Of a stretch of 64,000 bases of DNA, positions 45,329-55,625 are shown one piece after another. The notes under the pieces are model-generated. The model was not told the DNA's origin and did not search any database. It saw only the letters and a program-made list of their open reading frames with translations. Positions within the stretch are counted from its first letter, which is position 1; every line of letters starts with the position of its first letter. This stretch comes from Sarocladium kiliense (Eukaryota > Ascomycota > Sordariomycetes > Hypocreales > Sarocladiaceae). The position numbers and the translations under genes are program-made. Where the stretch lies: NCBI GenBank assembly GCA_030734395.1, contig JAUZTG010000029.1, positions 6,944,001-7,008,000 on the forward strand, in the 5' to 3' direction.

Positions 45329-47157
45329 ATGGCTAGCTTTGGCGACTTCCCAATATCCACGGCGCCCATTTGCGTCGATGGATTTGGCCTTGCCCTTGGC
45401 CATGAGTCTCTCGCTTGGGATGTCAGCAGTCCCAATCAGTGTTTCAACGCGGATCTATCGTCTTATCCCTCTCCTAACGAACATGAGGGATCCGATACGC
45501 ACGAAGCATCTGAAACCAACACTCAGAGTGCTAATTCAAGCCGTGGTGATCACTCCGACAGACCAGGAACTGAAGAGGCAGCCCTTGCCTGCATTAACGA
45601 CGCTCTTCATGAGGCAGCGGATGGGATGGAAGCGCCAACAGCGCCCATAGAGCGTCGTGAGGTGCTAGTTGAAGGTGAGCCTTGGTCATTTTCTGCGAGA
45701 GTTAAAGTACCAGCTGAGATTAATTTGAAGAAGATATCGTGCAAGCTGATGCATATTTGTCGGACGACGGGGTTGCTGGCGTGCAATCTGCAGGCCAAAC
45801 CTTGAACCTGACATCAACGATCACAGCTGAAGGGGCTGAAGGGGCCGCTAGCTGCATACACCCCCGCGCACAGTCAGAAGAGAGCATCGCCGCCTTTGAA
45901 CAACCGATGAATCCGTATACTCCAGGGAGGAGCAGCATAGAGGTCTTGATCGAGGCGCGCCCGCCGCTGGACAAGACAGAGTTTCTGTCCGGCTGCGACT
46001 ACCCTACACCGTCCTCTGACTCCTACCAGGCTCCCGTGGAATCTGCGAAACCTGGTTCCAGTGACAGGAAGAGAACGTGCCACACTGCCCTGGGCGATTT
46101 TCAGGCCATTGAAGACGCCGCAGATGATGAGGTGAACATCCCCGATGGCCGTCATCGACACAAGAGACAACGCGATGCCGCACTCACCCGTCAGAACACA
46201 AGCGAGAGTGGCCAGAGGCACGACGGCTACTCAACTGGTCTCACCCACACGCCGACGGGCAACAATCCTCAAGCCATACCCCGTGACTCCTCACTTGCCC
46301 TTGTCACGTCTCCTCAATCGGAGCATGCGCGTGCCACCAGGCCGCGCGAGAAGGATTCATCCAGCAAGAGGAGCCAAGCAGTCGTCCCTTCCGTCTCGAG
46401 GACAAATGCAAGTTCTAAGCCCCGCATAATCGGGGCATTACGGAATCAAGCATGCACCAGCTGTGGCGTTGATCGCATACATCTGATGCGACTGTCTCAG
46501 AACATCTTTCGATGGGCTGAAATGCCGGATTCCGAGAGTATTCTCACGGGAGACGCGCCTCTTTCTACCCTGGAGAGAGGAGCAATCATGCTGCGCCTCG
46601 CTGTTGGAGACCTCCGCGATTACCTTCTGGAGCCCCTCTTTGAAGAGGAGATGGAATTACTTGCCCATAAAAGCCAGTCGTTTCACTCCACTCGGGCGCG
46701 AAGTAAAACAGCTCACACCCTTGCCCTAAGCACTGGTATGGCAGCACATCATTCCGACACGGAAGATGGTAGCATTGCCACCAGGAATACCACCCATAGT
46801 GTGAAGGATGACAACCATAAGTTGAGCAAAGCTCGAACAGAGAATGCTCAAATTAAGGTACGCAAGCCTCGAGGACGGCCACCACGTTGGACAACGGATG
46901 ATGAAGATCGCCTAAAAGAGTATCTGATGAAAGGAATGAATTGGCTGGATATTGCCATGGAGTTGAACCGGAGTGATTCCGCTGTGCAGAAACATGCTCA
47001 GATCATGGACCAGAACGAGAAAGCCTGGTCAAAGCTCGAAGATCGCCGTCTACGAGCATACATGATGGAGGGTATGGAATGGCCAGAGATTGCCGAGAAG
47101 CTCAAGCGACCGGAGCATTTTGTAGCACTTCATTGGCGCATCTTATCAAGGGAGTGA
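45329..47157 (+). CDS. AT-hook protein with two SANT/Myb-like repeats
   Basis: Exons are 45329-45674 and 45731-47157 (donor GTGAGC, weak AAG acceptor, phase 1), giving 590 residues. The first 480 or so are low-complexity, Ser/Thr/Asp-rich and probably disordered, with basic patches such as GRHRHKRQR. At about 493-502 is a classic AT-hook (RKPRGRPPRW). Two SANT/Myb-like helix-turn-helix units follow: WTTDDEDRLKEYLMKGMNW onward to about 545, and WSKLEDRRLRAYMMEGMEW to the end. It is therefore a DNA- or chromatin-binding protein. A broken, inverted paralogue lies at 51640-52252. Myb/SANT proteins are known passengers of Starship elements, and a DUF3435 gene lies 8.5 kb to the right. The exact target is unknown. 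Confidence 0.75.
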
Positions 47158-47198
47158 TGCCGGAGCTAGATGTAAGCACAACCACCAAGTCTCTTTCT

Positions 47199-47438
47199 TT
47201 ACCTTATGGTGCAATATCGATCTCCTACACCTCTGAGCAAATTTAACGTCGCATCAACCGCCTGTACATCGTCGGATAGGCGTGTCGTAGCTTTCGGTAC
47301 ATCCTTGACTTCGCTCAGCGTGTCCAGAAGAAGTGTCATAGCTTCTAGAGCCGGAACAGTGACTCCGACGATGCTAGCGCCATCATGGACTGTATATAGT
47401 AGACCGCGCTGAATGAGACGAAGCCGCTCACGACACAT
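47199..47438 (-). pseudogene. Relic of a Helo-like N-terminal domain (fungal NLR type)
   Basis: An 80-codon frame with HDGASIVGVTVPALEA, then LLLDTLSEVKDVPKATTRL and DDVQAVDATLNLLRGV. This resembles the N-terminal Helo_like domain found on fungal NLR/STAND and ankyrin proteins, which normally begins with a Met-Asp/Gly-Ala-Ser sequence. Here the methionine position is shifted out of frame (CATGATGGC), and the frame ends 41 bp before the SANT stop, so only the first helices remain. No nucleotide-binding domain is present nearby. The assignment rests on pattern memory and is moderate. Confidence 0.4.
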
Positions 47439-48090
47439 TGCCTTTCATTTTGAGCAAGCGGGAAGTCTTAAGAGGGGGGAACATGTATCCGAAAGAGTGG
47501 GGTAAGCATCCAGCTATCGCTTCAGCCATTCCCTCCGCCTTCGACTGGCGAAAAAATGGCTGGCGACTCACAATGGCATAGCAGGCTACTTTTTTAAAGA
47601 TCCTATAGCTGTGCACGTCATTCGTCGACTCCGTGCTGTTTCAGGATAGAATAAGTGCGACAGACGACAATACGAGAAAGCTTAACTCGATAGTGTGAAA
47701 CTACAACTCTACGCCGGGGAGAACGAACTTGGGCTAGTCGGAGGCAGGGAATGCCGCTAACTGTGCCATGAATTGACACCGACGTATCGGACATTGTCTC
47801 GGAATGCCTGAAGATGTTTGTATTTTGCGTACCACACTATCAATGTCGACAGTTTGAAACTTTAAAAAAAATCTTCGACCTAATCCTCCGCAGTTTCAAC
47901 TGCCCAATGACCCGTGTTCGTCGCTCGTTGAAAGTCGGTTTCCAAGGACCTAGGCCTAACCTGTCCGTCGCTCGTTGAATGTCCGTTGTTAGGAGTTCAA
48001 AGATCCGGCCCTTTGAGTAATCATACTGATGCCTCTGCATCTGGTGACGACCTTAGCTCCGGCGACGAGCATCTCTCTTGCGTTGAGGGG
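47439..48090. other. Intergenic, start of duplicated block A
   Basis: No gene. From about 47,805 the sequence is alignable to 52,440 onward (shared GACCTAATCCTC, GACCTAGGCCTAA and GACCTTAGCTCCGG strings), marking the left part of a segmental duplication. Confidence 0.5.
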
Positions 48091-48756
48091 TCACGAAACT
48101 CTGAGAACAATGTCAGGAAACAATCCGTACGATATACGGATCTCATATTTTACCTTCTTTTTTGTAATCTTGTAACCAAAGAATACCGATACCTTATTAG
48201 TTTTGTAAGTGTTCTGTAAGAGCTTCTGGTTGATACACAGCTTCTTACCGTGACCTCTTGGCGAGGGCAAAAAGCTCGGAGTTCCCAAATGCCTGAACCC
48301 AGCTAACACTGTTGCCAGGGAAGCGCGGTCGGACGCCTTGAGGGCTTGGATCGTGTTCTCCCAGTATGTGCTCTGGCTGTATTTGTCGTCTGCGTATTCC
48401 ATAGCCGCATTAACGTTAAGGCGAGCAGACTCGATAAGGTCTTGAATCTCTGTCTTGCAGTCTTGCTCGAACGCGTATACCATAGCCGCATTGACGTTAA
48501 GGCTAGCAGACTCGATAAGGGCTTGAATCGCTGTCTTGCAATCTTGCTCGAACGCATATACTATAGCCGCATTAAAGTCAAGGCCAGCAGACCCGATAAG
48601 GGCTTGAATCGCTGTCTTGCAGTCTTGCTCGATCGCGTATTTCATAACCGCGTTGACATCAAGGCCAGCAGACCCAGTAAGGGCTTGAATCGCCGTCTGG
48701 CAGTTTTGCTCGATTGCCTGTTGCATGGCCGCGTTGTTTTCGACGGGAGGAACCAT
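48091..48756 (-). CDS. 27-residue-repeat protein A (ankyrin-like helical repeats)
   Basis: ORF of 221 residues from ATG 48756. It is built of five units with an exact 81-bp period (unit boundaries at 48725, 48644, 48563, 48482, 48401), for example AAMVYAFEQDCKTAIQALIE plus SASLNVN. The helix-turn-helix pattern and the trailing LDVNA recall ankyrin repeats shortened from 33 to 27 residues, lacking the beta-hairpin part. After the repeats comes a short non-repeat tail with PRGHG followed by GTAAGAAG. This donor-like site is conserved as GTGAGAAT in paralogue B, so the true C-terminus may lie in a further exon. It has no signal peptide. Repeat-rich proteins of this sort usually mediate binding. 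Confidence 0.55.
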   Translation of the reverse strand: MVPPVENNAAMQQAIEQNCQTAIQALTGSAGLDVNAVMKYAIEQDCKTAIQALIGSAGLDFNAAIVYAFEQDCKTAIQALIESASLNVNAAMVYAFEQDCKTEIQDLIESARLNVNAAMEYADDKYSQSTYWENTIQALKASDRASLATVLAGFRHLGTPSFLPSPRGHGKKLCINQKLLQNTYKTNKVSVFFGYKITKKKVKYEIRISYGLFPDIVLRVS

Positions 48757-48805
48757 GACTGCGGTAAAACTAAATCCAGAGCTTATGAGCTATTTGCACT
48801 GCAGT
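48401..48805. repeat. 81-bp coding tandem repeats, copy A
   Basis: Five starts at 48401, 48482, 48563, 48644 and 48725, all exactly 81 bp apart. Units are recognisably alike but diverged; the inner ones are the most similar. Confidence 0.85.
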
Positions 48806-50142
48806 TGCAGAACGTTTTGATTCCGGTTCAACATACCTCACACTTAGCAACGCGTCGAACTCAGCTTCAAGTCAGACTCCGGGCTCAGCAAGGGCAAAAT
48901 AAAGGGATGAAGGTGCGGATTCTTAGTCCCTCGTTATCTCGTTCCTATTTAACGGGAATCATCTCCACGTGACCTCTTGCCCCCTGTTGTAGCTGAATGG
49001 TAAGGCATAGTGTGAACAGCCAGGGTATTCTCGCCTTTCACCAGACAGTGTAAGCCTACATCCAAAAGGACCGACTGGAATGGCTAAGCCATAGATAGAA
49101 ATCTATTTAGGGCAACCCAGCTCTCTGGCCAGACGACTAGGACACGGCTGATGCAACAGCACCTTCTCCAAGTAGTTGACAGTAACCTCGGATAGCATGA
49201 AATATGGCTATCAGTCTCAAGGGAAGGGACACAACTTCACATGTCTTCCTGGTCTTCTGGCGTAGAGCCTTTCATTTTGTAATGTTGAGGCTAGCGATCT
49301 CCGCGAAGCCAGCAAAGCCTCGGACGTCGATCGAGATTGACCGTTCCGCAGCCCACCGAACAGTACAATCATCATTGCTATGCATGAATCTTCATCTTCG
49401 TAAAGGATACCTGACTGGCTCGTGCTCATGGACCAGACTCTCGTGGTTGTGGCTGGTTCGCCCACTCAGTGGATCGGATGGACAGTCGGTGTATTGTGTG
49501 CATTGAACCCCAGGCTTAGTCTTCTTAGAATAGGTAATCTTTTATCGTTTCTGCCTTGCCATCTGCCAAGTGGAATCAAATAGCGCGTCAGCGGTGTCGA
49601 AGATTCAGCATACCACCGCTGGAAGGATTAGGTGTGGCTTCTATTTGGAGCGTCCAGTAGTTCCTACCTGTCTTATCATTCCGAGCGCGACCTGGTCCCA
49701 TGCTCATGCAGAGAGGCCTCCGGGCTGAGAACCGGGCCATCCGACATGAAGGTGCGACCATCGAGAGGTATGGCTACTTTGCAAGTTCGCGGACGTATAA
49801 TGCACAAACGGCAAGGCATATTCGTGTTCAGAATCGGCATTTCCTCCTCCACGAGTCTGGCATTAGTACTTGCTCAAATCGTATCTTCTTCTGTGACTTT
49901 ATCCTTCTCAAACTCCTCAGTCAACCTTACTATCCGCGAGCCCGATTACATTACCATGTCGCACAATATCGCAGCCTGATGCACTCAGATTGTCCTGTCC
50001 GCCATGATACTGGCATAAATGGGGCCACTCTAATTGAGAACAAGACAAATAGCTGTTTATCTTACCGGAGCTTGTAGCGGCCCTCGCGCTGATCGTATCC
50101 ATTACTTTGCCTATAGAGAATTGTCGAGGAAGGGTTTATTCC
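48757..50142. other. Non-coding part of block A
   Basis: Upstream flank of repeat gene A, shared with block B up to about 49,170 and again at 49,505-49,625. The intervening 330 bp (49,175-49,505) is unique to A. No gene recognised. Confidence 0.45.
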
Positions 50143-50375
50143 GGCAGAAAAAGAAACATACCTTCGCAGCAGCGGCAGAAAAAGATACGTACCCTTGCAG
50201 AAGGGGCAGAAAAAGATACGTACCTTCGCACTAGCGGCAGAAAAAGCTACGTACCTCCGCAGCAACGGCAGAAAAAGATACGTATCCTCACAGCAACGGC
50301 AGAAAAAGATACGTACCTTCGCAGCAGCGGCAGAAAAAGCTACGTATCTTTACAGCAGCGGCAGAAAGGGGTCCG
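50143..50375. repeat. 31-bp minisatellite, eight in-register copies
   Basis: Copies start at 50143, 50174, 50205, 50236, 50267, 50298, 50329 and 50360, each exactly 31 bp apart. The consensus begins GGCAGAAAAAGATACGTACC and ends TTCGCAGCAGC. Most units contain the palindrome TACGTA. As 31 is not a multiple of three, the array cycles through all frames and is not coding, although open frames cross it. Units differ by 1-6 bases. Confidence 0.95.
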
Positions 50376-51639
50376 CGCCTTTCGGGGGCGGTCAGGTATC
50401 CGCATCACAGACATGGGTACTTGTGCCTTTCACCTACCAGCATTTCCGAAGGCGGAAACCGGCCATATGTGATGGTTAGTTTACGCGGAATAAATAGCTT
50501 TACCATGATGCAGGCTCTGGACTGAGTGGTCCCAATCATCCTGGAAGTGAGCACGCGTTGCTGACTAGCCCAGGGCCATTGCTCCAACCAGCAACCAGAC
50601 CGTATACTTGTATTCAATGAGACAGCTCTTGCAGGCTCTTAACCCAATAGCTCAACTCCCACAGGCTAGGCCTTGAACAGAGTCTAGCACCGCACGGGAG
50701 GGCTGTCTCGGTTCACTGCTAAGATGTTGTGTCACAGTGCTAATTTTCCTAAAACAGCGTAGTGAATTACCATACCTGGAAATTCTGTTCTCTCCACACA
50801 GAGTGCAAGGATCACCCGGCTGGTCCCAGTTCCGTCCCTCACCCCGTGGCGTGGTCTCGATCCGTGTCCCAATGTGTCGCTCAACTCGACCCTCAGTCTT
50901 GTCCCACTTGTCAGGATTCAGAATGTTATAGTTGTGAAGGGTTCCACAGAAATCACCCTATTTAAAACCAAGCCATCCCACGATAGTGAGGATTAGGAAA
51001 GCACGTCCAAACAGAATGTACCAACGCCAATCGGGGTTATCTTTCAATATGTTCACATTCATGCCGAATAAGCTCTGCGTGTAAAATTGCTTTAGGAGCC
51101 GCATACCGGGAAAGGTACTTGGGTGGAGCCTTACCGAAGAAAACATTGCAGGTAGGAAGATGAACTGATTGCATCAGCCCATGGCGCCCTCACAGCGTTA
51201 TGTGGAGGGCGCGGTGGTGGAGTTCTGGTCTAAAGTCGCCATTAACGATCCTGGCTGCGCCCGCATTGGCTTTCCAACGCTGATTTCAGTTTGTCATATC
51301 GGTGACTATTCGCTCGGAACTTGGAAACCTCAACCGTTGTGTTGTCAGATAGCCTTCCGTCCAAGCTGCTCACGCCATCGTGCATCAACGACGAACGAGA
51401 TCATATTACTTAGAGCTTCACAACTAATTGACTGTATCCAACACGGGAGGTCTTCAATCCTTATTTGGCTTCCTTGGCTCATACTCCAAACGATTCTTGT
51501 ATAGTAGCTGCCAGTAGGCGGTGTGCAACAAGGCAGTGAACCACGAGGGATGCCTGTGGCGCCTTAAAAAAATAGACGAATGAGCTTGAACCTAGCTCTA
51601 CTCATAAGCCTTTGACGAGGCCCAATGCAGTACAGCGAA
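50376..51639. other. No supported gene
   Basis: Contains the second anchor of the segmental duplication (50,755-50,960). Short ORFs only. Confidence 0.4.
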
Positions 51640-52252
51640 ATGCTGAGGTCGTTCGAGCTTCGAAGCGATCTCTGGCCACATCATCCCCTCTGTTACATAC
51701 GCTTGTAGACGGCGATCTTCAAGCCTCGACTAAACTTTCCCTCCCTGCTCCATAATTCGAGCATGCTTCTGTACATCAAACTCACTCCGGTTCAACTGCC
51801 TGGCAATATCCGGCCAGTCCAGTCCCTTCATCACATACTCTAGGAGATGGCGTTCGTTATCCGTTGTCCAACGCTGTAGCCGTCCTCGAGGCTTGCGTAC
51901 CTCAATTCGGGCGTCGTTGATTTGCGCTTGGCTCAACCTGTCGTTGCCATCTTTCATACTGAATGTTGGCATTGCTGGTGGCACTGTTATCGCCTTCCGT
52001 GTCGAAGTCGCGTTCTGCCACGTCAGTGCTTAGGGTAGGGGTGTTATCATCATGGCTTGGTTCGGTGGTTTGGGCGTTGCTATGAGATGCATAATGTATG
52101 CCGGCGCCCTCACGTTGGATTGGATCGTGCCATAGATCCGTGTAGTTTGGGCTGCCGACATCCCAAGCAAGAGGCTTAGGGTTTAGGACAATACCATGTC
52201 CATCGATGGTAATGGGTGCTGTGGGTAATGAGAAGTCGCCAGGGCTAGCCAT
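51640..52252 (-). pseudogene. Broken inverted copy of the AT-hook/SANT gene
   Basis: Starts MASPGDFSLPTAPITIDGHG at 52252, clearly paralogous to the intact protein's MASFGDFPISTAPICVDGFG; even the 25 bp before the ATG are alike. After about 85 residues the copy jumps to the part before the AT-hook, so roughly 300 residues are deleted. A one-base insertion near 51,960 changes frame before VRKPRGRLQRW and SANT repeat 1 (WTTDNERHLLEYVMKGLDW). SANT repeat 2 follows (LEDRRLQAYVTEGMMWPEIA), but its first Trp codon has become TAG at about 51,730, a G-to-A change as produced by RIP. It is non-functional as a full protein. Confidence 0.8.
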
Positions 52253-52798
52253 GTCTAGAGTTGTGTTGATCGAGAAGGGCTCGTTATTTGTTACTTAGTC
52301 AGCTATCGAAATTAATATCTACAGTTGCCAGTATGCTCACAACTCAAGAAGGTCATACTTCGTTGACCGCGAAAGTGACATTGTTATTCCTTCAAGAATC
52401 TGTGGAATTATGCCTATGCGTATTTTACTCCTGGAGGCAACGTAGGATAAAAGATGTTTATATTGTGCATACGACGCTATCAATACCGATAATTTGAACC
52501 TAAAAGAAAATATTCGACCTAATCCTCTGCAGTTTCGACTGCTTATACCCTGTCCGTCGCTTGTTGAAGTTTGATTTTCAAGGACCTAGGCCTAAGGGCC
52601 GTTGGGAGTTTGGAGATCTGGCCCTGTAGGTAATGATACCGATGTCTCTGCGTCTGGTGATGACCTTAGCTCCGGGGACGGGCATCCTTCTTGAGATGGC
52701 TTTTGCGTTGAGCGCTCGCCGAAGACAAGGGGGTGAGGGCCACAGACTTCTAAGAACAATGTCATTAATCAATGCATACAGTATACGGATCCCATCTT
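52253..52798. other. Left part of duplicated block B
   Basis: No gene. From about 52,440 it aligns to block A. Confidence 0.45.
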
Positions 52799-53494
52799 TT
52801 ACCTTCGTTTTTGTAATTTTGTAAGCTGGGGACCCGATGATACCTTATTAGTATTGTAAGTGTTCTGAAGGAGCTTCTGACCGATACATAAATTCTCACC
52901 GTTGCCTCTTGGGCCCCCACAAACAGTCGGAGTTGAAGTTTGCGTGTTCGCAGCTAACATTATTGCCAACAAAGCGCCATCGGACTCCATGAGGGCTTGG
53001 ATCGCGCTCTCGAAGTCTGGGTTGATTGCGTATTCCATGGCCGCAAAAACGTTAGGGCGATCAGATACCGTGAGGGCTTGGACTCCGCGCTCGCAGTCTT
53101 GAATTGCACTCTTGTAGTCTTGGTTGATTCTGTGCTCCATGGCTGCACTGACGTCGAGGCGATCGGACACCGCAAGGGCTTTGACTGCGCTCTCGCAGTC
53201 ATGCTCGATTGCATATCCCATGGCTGCATTGACGTCAAGGCGATCGGACACCACAAGGGCTTTGACTGCGCTCTCGCAGTCGTGCTCGATTGCATATCTC
53301 ATGGCTGCATTGACGTCAAGGCGATCGGACACCGCAAGGGCTTTGACTGCGCTCTCGCAGTCGTGCTCGATTGCATATCTCATGGCTGCATTGACGTCAA
53401 GGCGATCGGACACCGCAAGGGCTTCGACTCTGCTCTCGCAACCTTGTTCGATCGCATATTCCAAGGCCGCGTTGATATCGAGGCGGCGACTCAT
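52799..53494 (-). CDS. 27-residue-repeat protein B (ankyrin-like helical repeats)
   Basis: 231-residue ORF from ATG 53494, paralogue of the ORF at 48091-48756. It begins MSRRLDINAALEYAIEQGCE and consists of about seven units of 27 residues such as AAMRYAIEHDCESAVKALAV plus SDRLDVN. Four consecutive units are nearly identical at DNA level, two of them differing at one base in 81, whereas protein A's units are well diverged. The tail (PRGNGENLCIGQKLLQNTYN) matches A's tail and includes a donor-like GTGAGAAT, so a 3' exon is possible. One unit is interrupted (MEHRINQDYKSAIQDCERGV), where a partial duplication seems to have occurred. The function is unknown; a binding role is inferred from repeat architecture. 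Confidence 0.55.
   Translation of the reverse strand: MSRRLDINAALEYAIEQGCESRVEALAVSDRLDVNAAMRYAIEHDCESAVKALAVSDRLDVNAAMRYAIEHDCESAVKALVVSDRLDVNAAMGYAIEHDCESAVKALAVSDRLDVSAAMEHRINQDYKSAIQDCERGVQALTVSDRPNVFAAMEYAINPDFESAIQALMESDGALLAIMLAANTQTSTPTVCGGPRGNGENLCIGQKLLQNTYNTNKVSSGPQLTKLQKRR
53139..53494. repeat. 81-bp coding tandem repeats, copy B, nearly identical units
   Basis: Unit starts at 53139, 53220, 53301, 53382 and 53463, exactly 81 bp apart. The units at 53220 and 53301 differ at a single base (CCACAAG versus CCGCAAG). Such homogeneity points to recent unequal exchange or gene conversion. Confidence 0.92.
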
Positions 53495-55625
53495 GACTGC
53501 TGTAAGAAGTTATTTGCACTGCAGGTACAGAACATTTTTTTCTCCATTTTAACGTACCTCACTCTTGGTAACTCGTAGAATTAGCTTCAGTTCCGATTCC
53601 GTGGCTGCAGGTCTCAGCAAGCACAAAATAAAGAGGTACAGGTGCAGTTTCTCAGTGCCTCGTTATCTTGTTTCTATTTAACGAGAATCATCTCCACGTG
53701 ACCCCTACCCCCTGCCGTAGCTGAATGAGTCAGAGTGTGAAAAGCCAGGATATCCTCGCCTTCCATGACATAGTATGAGCCTACATCCAAAAGGACTCAC
53801 TGGAGTGGCTGAGCCATAGATAGAGATCTTTTTGGAGCAGCCCAGCTCGCCGGCCATACGACTAGGACACGGCTGATGCAACAGCACCTTCTCCAAGTAG
53901 GTAAAGGTCCCCCGGCTTAGCCGTCTAAGAATAGATATTCTCCTGTCGTTTCTGCCTTGCCATCTGCCAAGGGTAAAGAAATCATGCTCATGCGAATCAA
54001 TAGCGCGTCAGCCGTTTACCACCGCTGCAAGGCCTGGGTCAGGCGCATGCCAGGCTCATCGGCTGAGCCATTCCAAGGTCGTAGAGTCGAGTGATGGAAG
54101 GTCGTGGAAAATTATGACCTCATGCCTTCTTCTTTCGGGATTCACTGCTGTCTGAAGTACCGTTGAGTTGCGGCACCGCGTGAACAACGAAGACGAATAC
54201 CCATCAGTCGAGGCTTTACGAATGCGCCCCAGTCCACCAACCACGGAGATCACGTTTGGGGCTTACTATCATGTGTCTTGTCTTGAAGCCATGATCGAAC
54301 TACCGCAACTTGCCGCGTCGCGCTTCATGCTTGACACTGAGCCTTACCGATGGAATCACAACGCGCCTTGGGGTTGGGTTTTATGTTCCGGCATTGGTTC
54401 AAGCACATCGGACGAGTCAACTTGCCGAACGTTGCCACATATTTTGAGATGATGGGTCCTTCTTGGAACAACAAGACGATTGGAGGTTGGAGCACGCGAT
54501 ACATCGATTGGCAGATAGTGCATGGGGAATGCAGAGCTGACTGCGGACTTTCTGGCCGCATCCAAGAACCCCCGAACCCGCCCGAACGTCCCAACATAGA
54601 AGATTACACGCGCGAGGATGGCAGCAATAGCAAAGCCTGTCCGCTTTCTGAAGTGCTCAACCACAAAGATAGCTGGCGACAGGTGATGGCATGGACTTAT
54701 CCCGGGATATTTGGGTTGACAGGAGCCATGCCGTCAATCTCAACAATGTGGCCTTCTGTGGCGACTACCCAGCTAGTTGTGCCTCTAGTTATCATCCTTT
54801 TGAAAGGAAGTTCCTAACCCACTTGACAGTTAGTGCGAACGGATGGGCGTAACTCCTATTACGTTTATGGACTACGGTGACTTTATCATCCAGAAGTGGC
54901 CTTTGTCGCTTTGTCGCTCTGTCGAGGGAAATGTCGCACTCCGGCACGGGATAATTTACAGTGCGAGCTGTAGTCCTGTCGCTGACCGTCGTAGGCTAGG
55001 CTCTCAGAACTCGATGTATGGTTTATTGAACTTCCATCATGAGACCTGACGTAGTACCTAGAACCCAAGGACCCAGATCTTGGACCAACAGTCTTCACAG
55101 CGTATAATATGTATAATAACGGATGTCTTCAATTCGTTTTCTATTTCATCCAGGCTCACCGTCAACCTCGTACACACTGGCGACAGTCCTCGGTGCCTTG
55201 ACAGGTGGCGGCACCGTACTCTTGCCTGCCCCGCTAAGTAAACCTTACTTCACGAACTCGGGCGAGAAGGCCATCTCGGTTGCTCGGACACTCCCTGTAA
55301 GCACACGAAAATTGCCAAAAACAGCATGATGAATTGCCCTATTTGGAAATCTGAGAAGCACCCACTCAGGTTGCTGTTAGCTGCGCTAATCCCGGTTCTT
55401 GCCCTCCACGCCCTGGCGTGGTCCATAAACAGGGCCTCCATTCTGGACCCCGGCTATTTTCCGCCTGGCCAGAATGATCCTCGATTCCATTACGAAAGAC
55501 CAGTGGCTATGGCAATCGCCCTTAAGAGCGTCCAAGCCGCCTCTTGTGGCACCATGGACGTCATTTCGTTCTTTGATTTTCGATATCGGCACCGGCCTCT
55601 GACATGAACAGAACGAAAGAGCAGT
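53495..55625. other. 2.1 kb without a supported gene; upstream of the DUF3435 gene
   Basis: The first 540 bp align to block A. The rest holds only short ORFs, including a hydrophobic one at 55326-55607 that seems to be decayed sequence shared with block A. If the DUF3435 gene is a Starship captain, the element's 5' end should lie here. I could not see a convincing terminal repeat or target site. Confidence 0.4.

Larger units (their letters stand above)
47805..50960. repeat. Segmental duplication, copy A
   Basis: A diverged direct copy of about 52,440-55,490, collinear at an offset near 4.6 kb. The best-preserved part covers the 27-residue-repeat gene and its flanks (47,805-49,170). A second anchor near 50,755-50,860 shares a CCGTGGCGTGGTC-like string with 55,320-55,425. 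Copy A carries about 330 bp (49,175-49,505) absent from B. The middle parts are hard to align by eye. Confidence 0.6.
52440..55490. repeat. Segmental duplication, copy B
   Basis: Diverged direct copy of 47,805-50,960, including repeat gene B. It lacks the 330-bp segment and the 31-bp minisatellite of copy A. Confidence 0.6.

Noticed and set aside
48346..48972. 208-codon plus ORF opposite repeat gene A
   Set aside because: Same reason: a mirror frame of the 81-bp repeat array.
48985..49060. tRNA-like string TAGCTGAATGGTAAGGC
   Set aside because: Box A-like only; no Box B (GGTTCGANTCC) and no acceptor stem follow, and the block B copy lacks the match.
50143..50375. CRISPR-like array
   Set aside because: Units are contiguous with no spacers, and the genome is eukaryotic.
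50107..50479. Two long open frames rich in Gln/Lys/Arg
   Set aside because: They arise from the 31-bp minisatellite, which is not a multiple of three and cycles frames; not a protein-coding repeat.
52997..53578. Plus-strand 193- and 142-codon repeat ORFs opposite repeat gene B
   Set aside because: The 81-bp period keeps all six frames open; the minus frame was preferred because its tail and start match paralogue A and the pattern is ankyrin-like.
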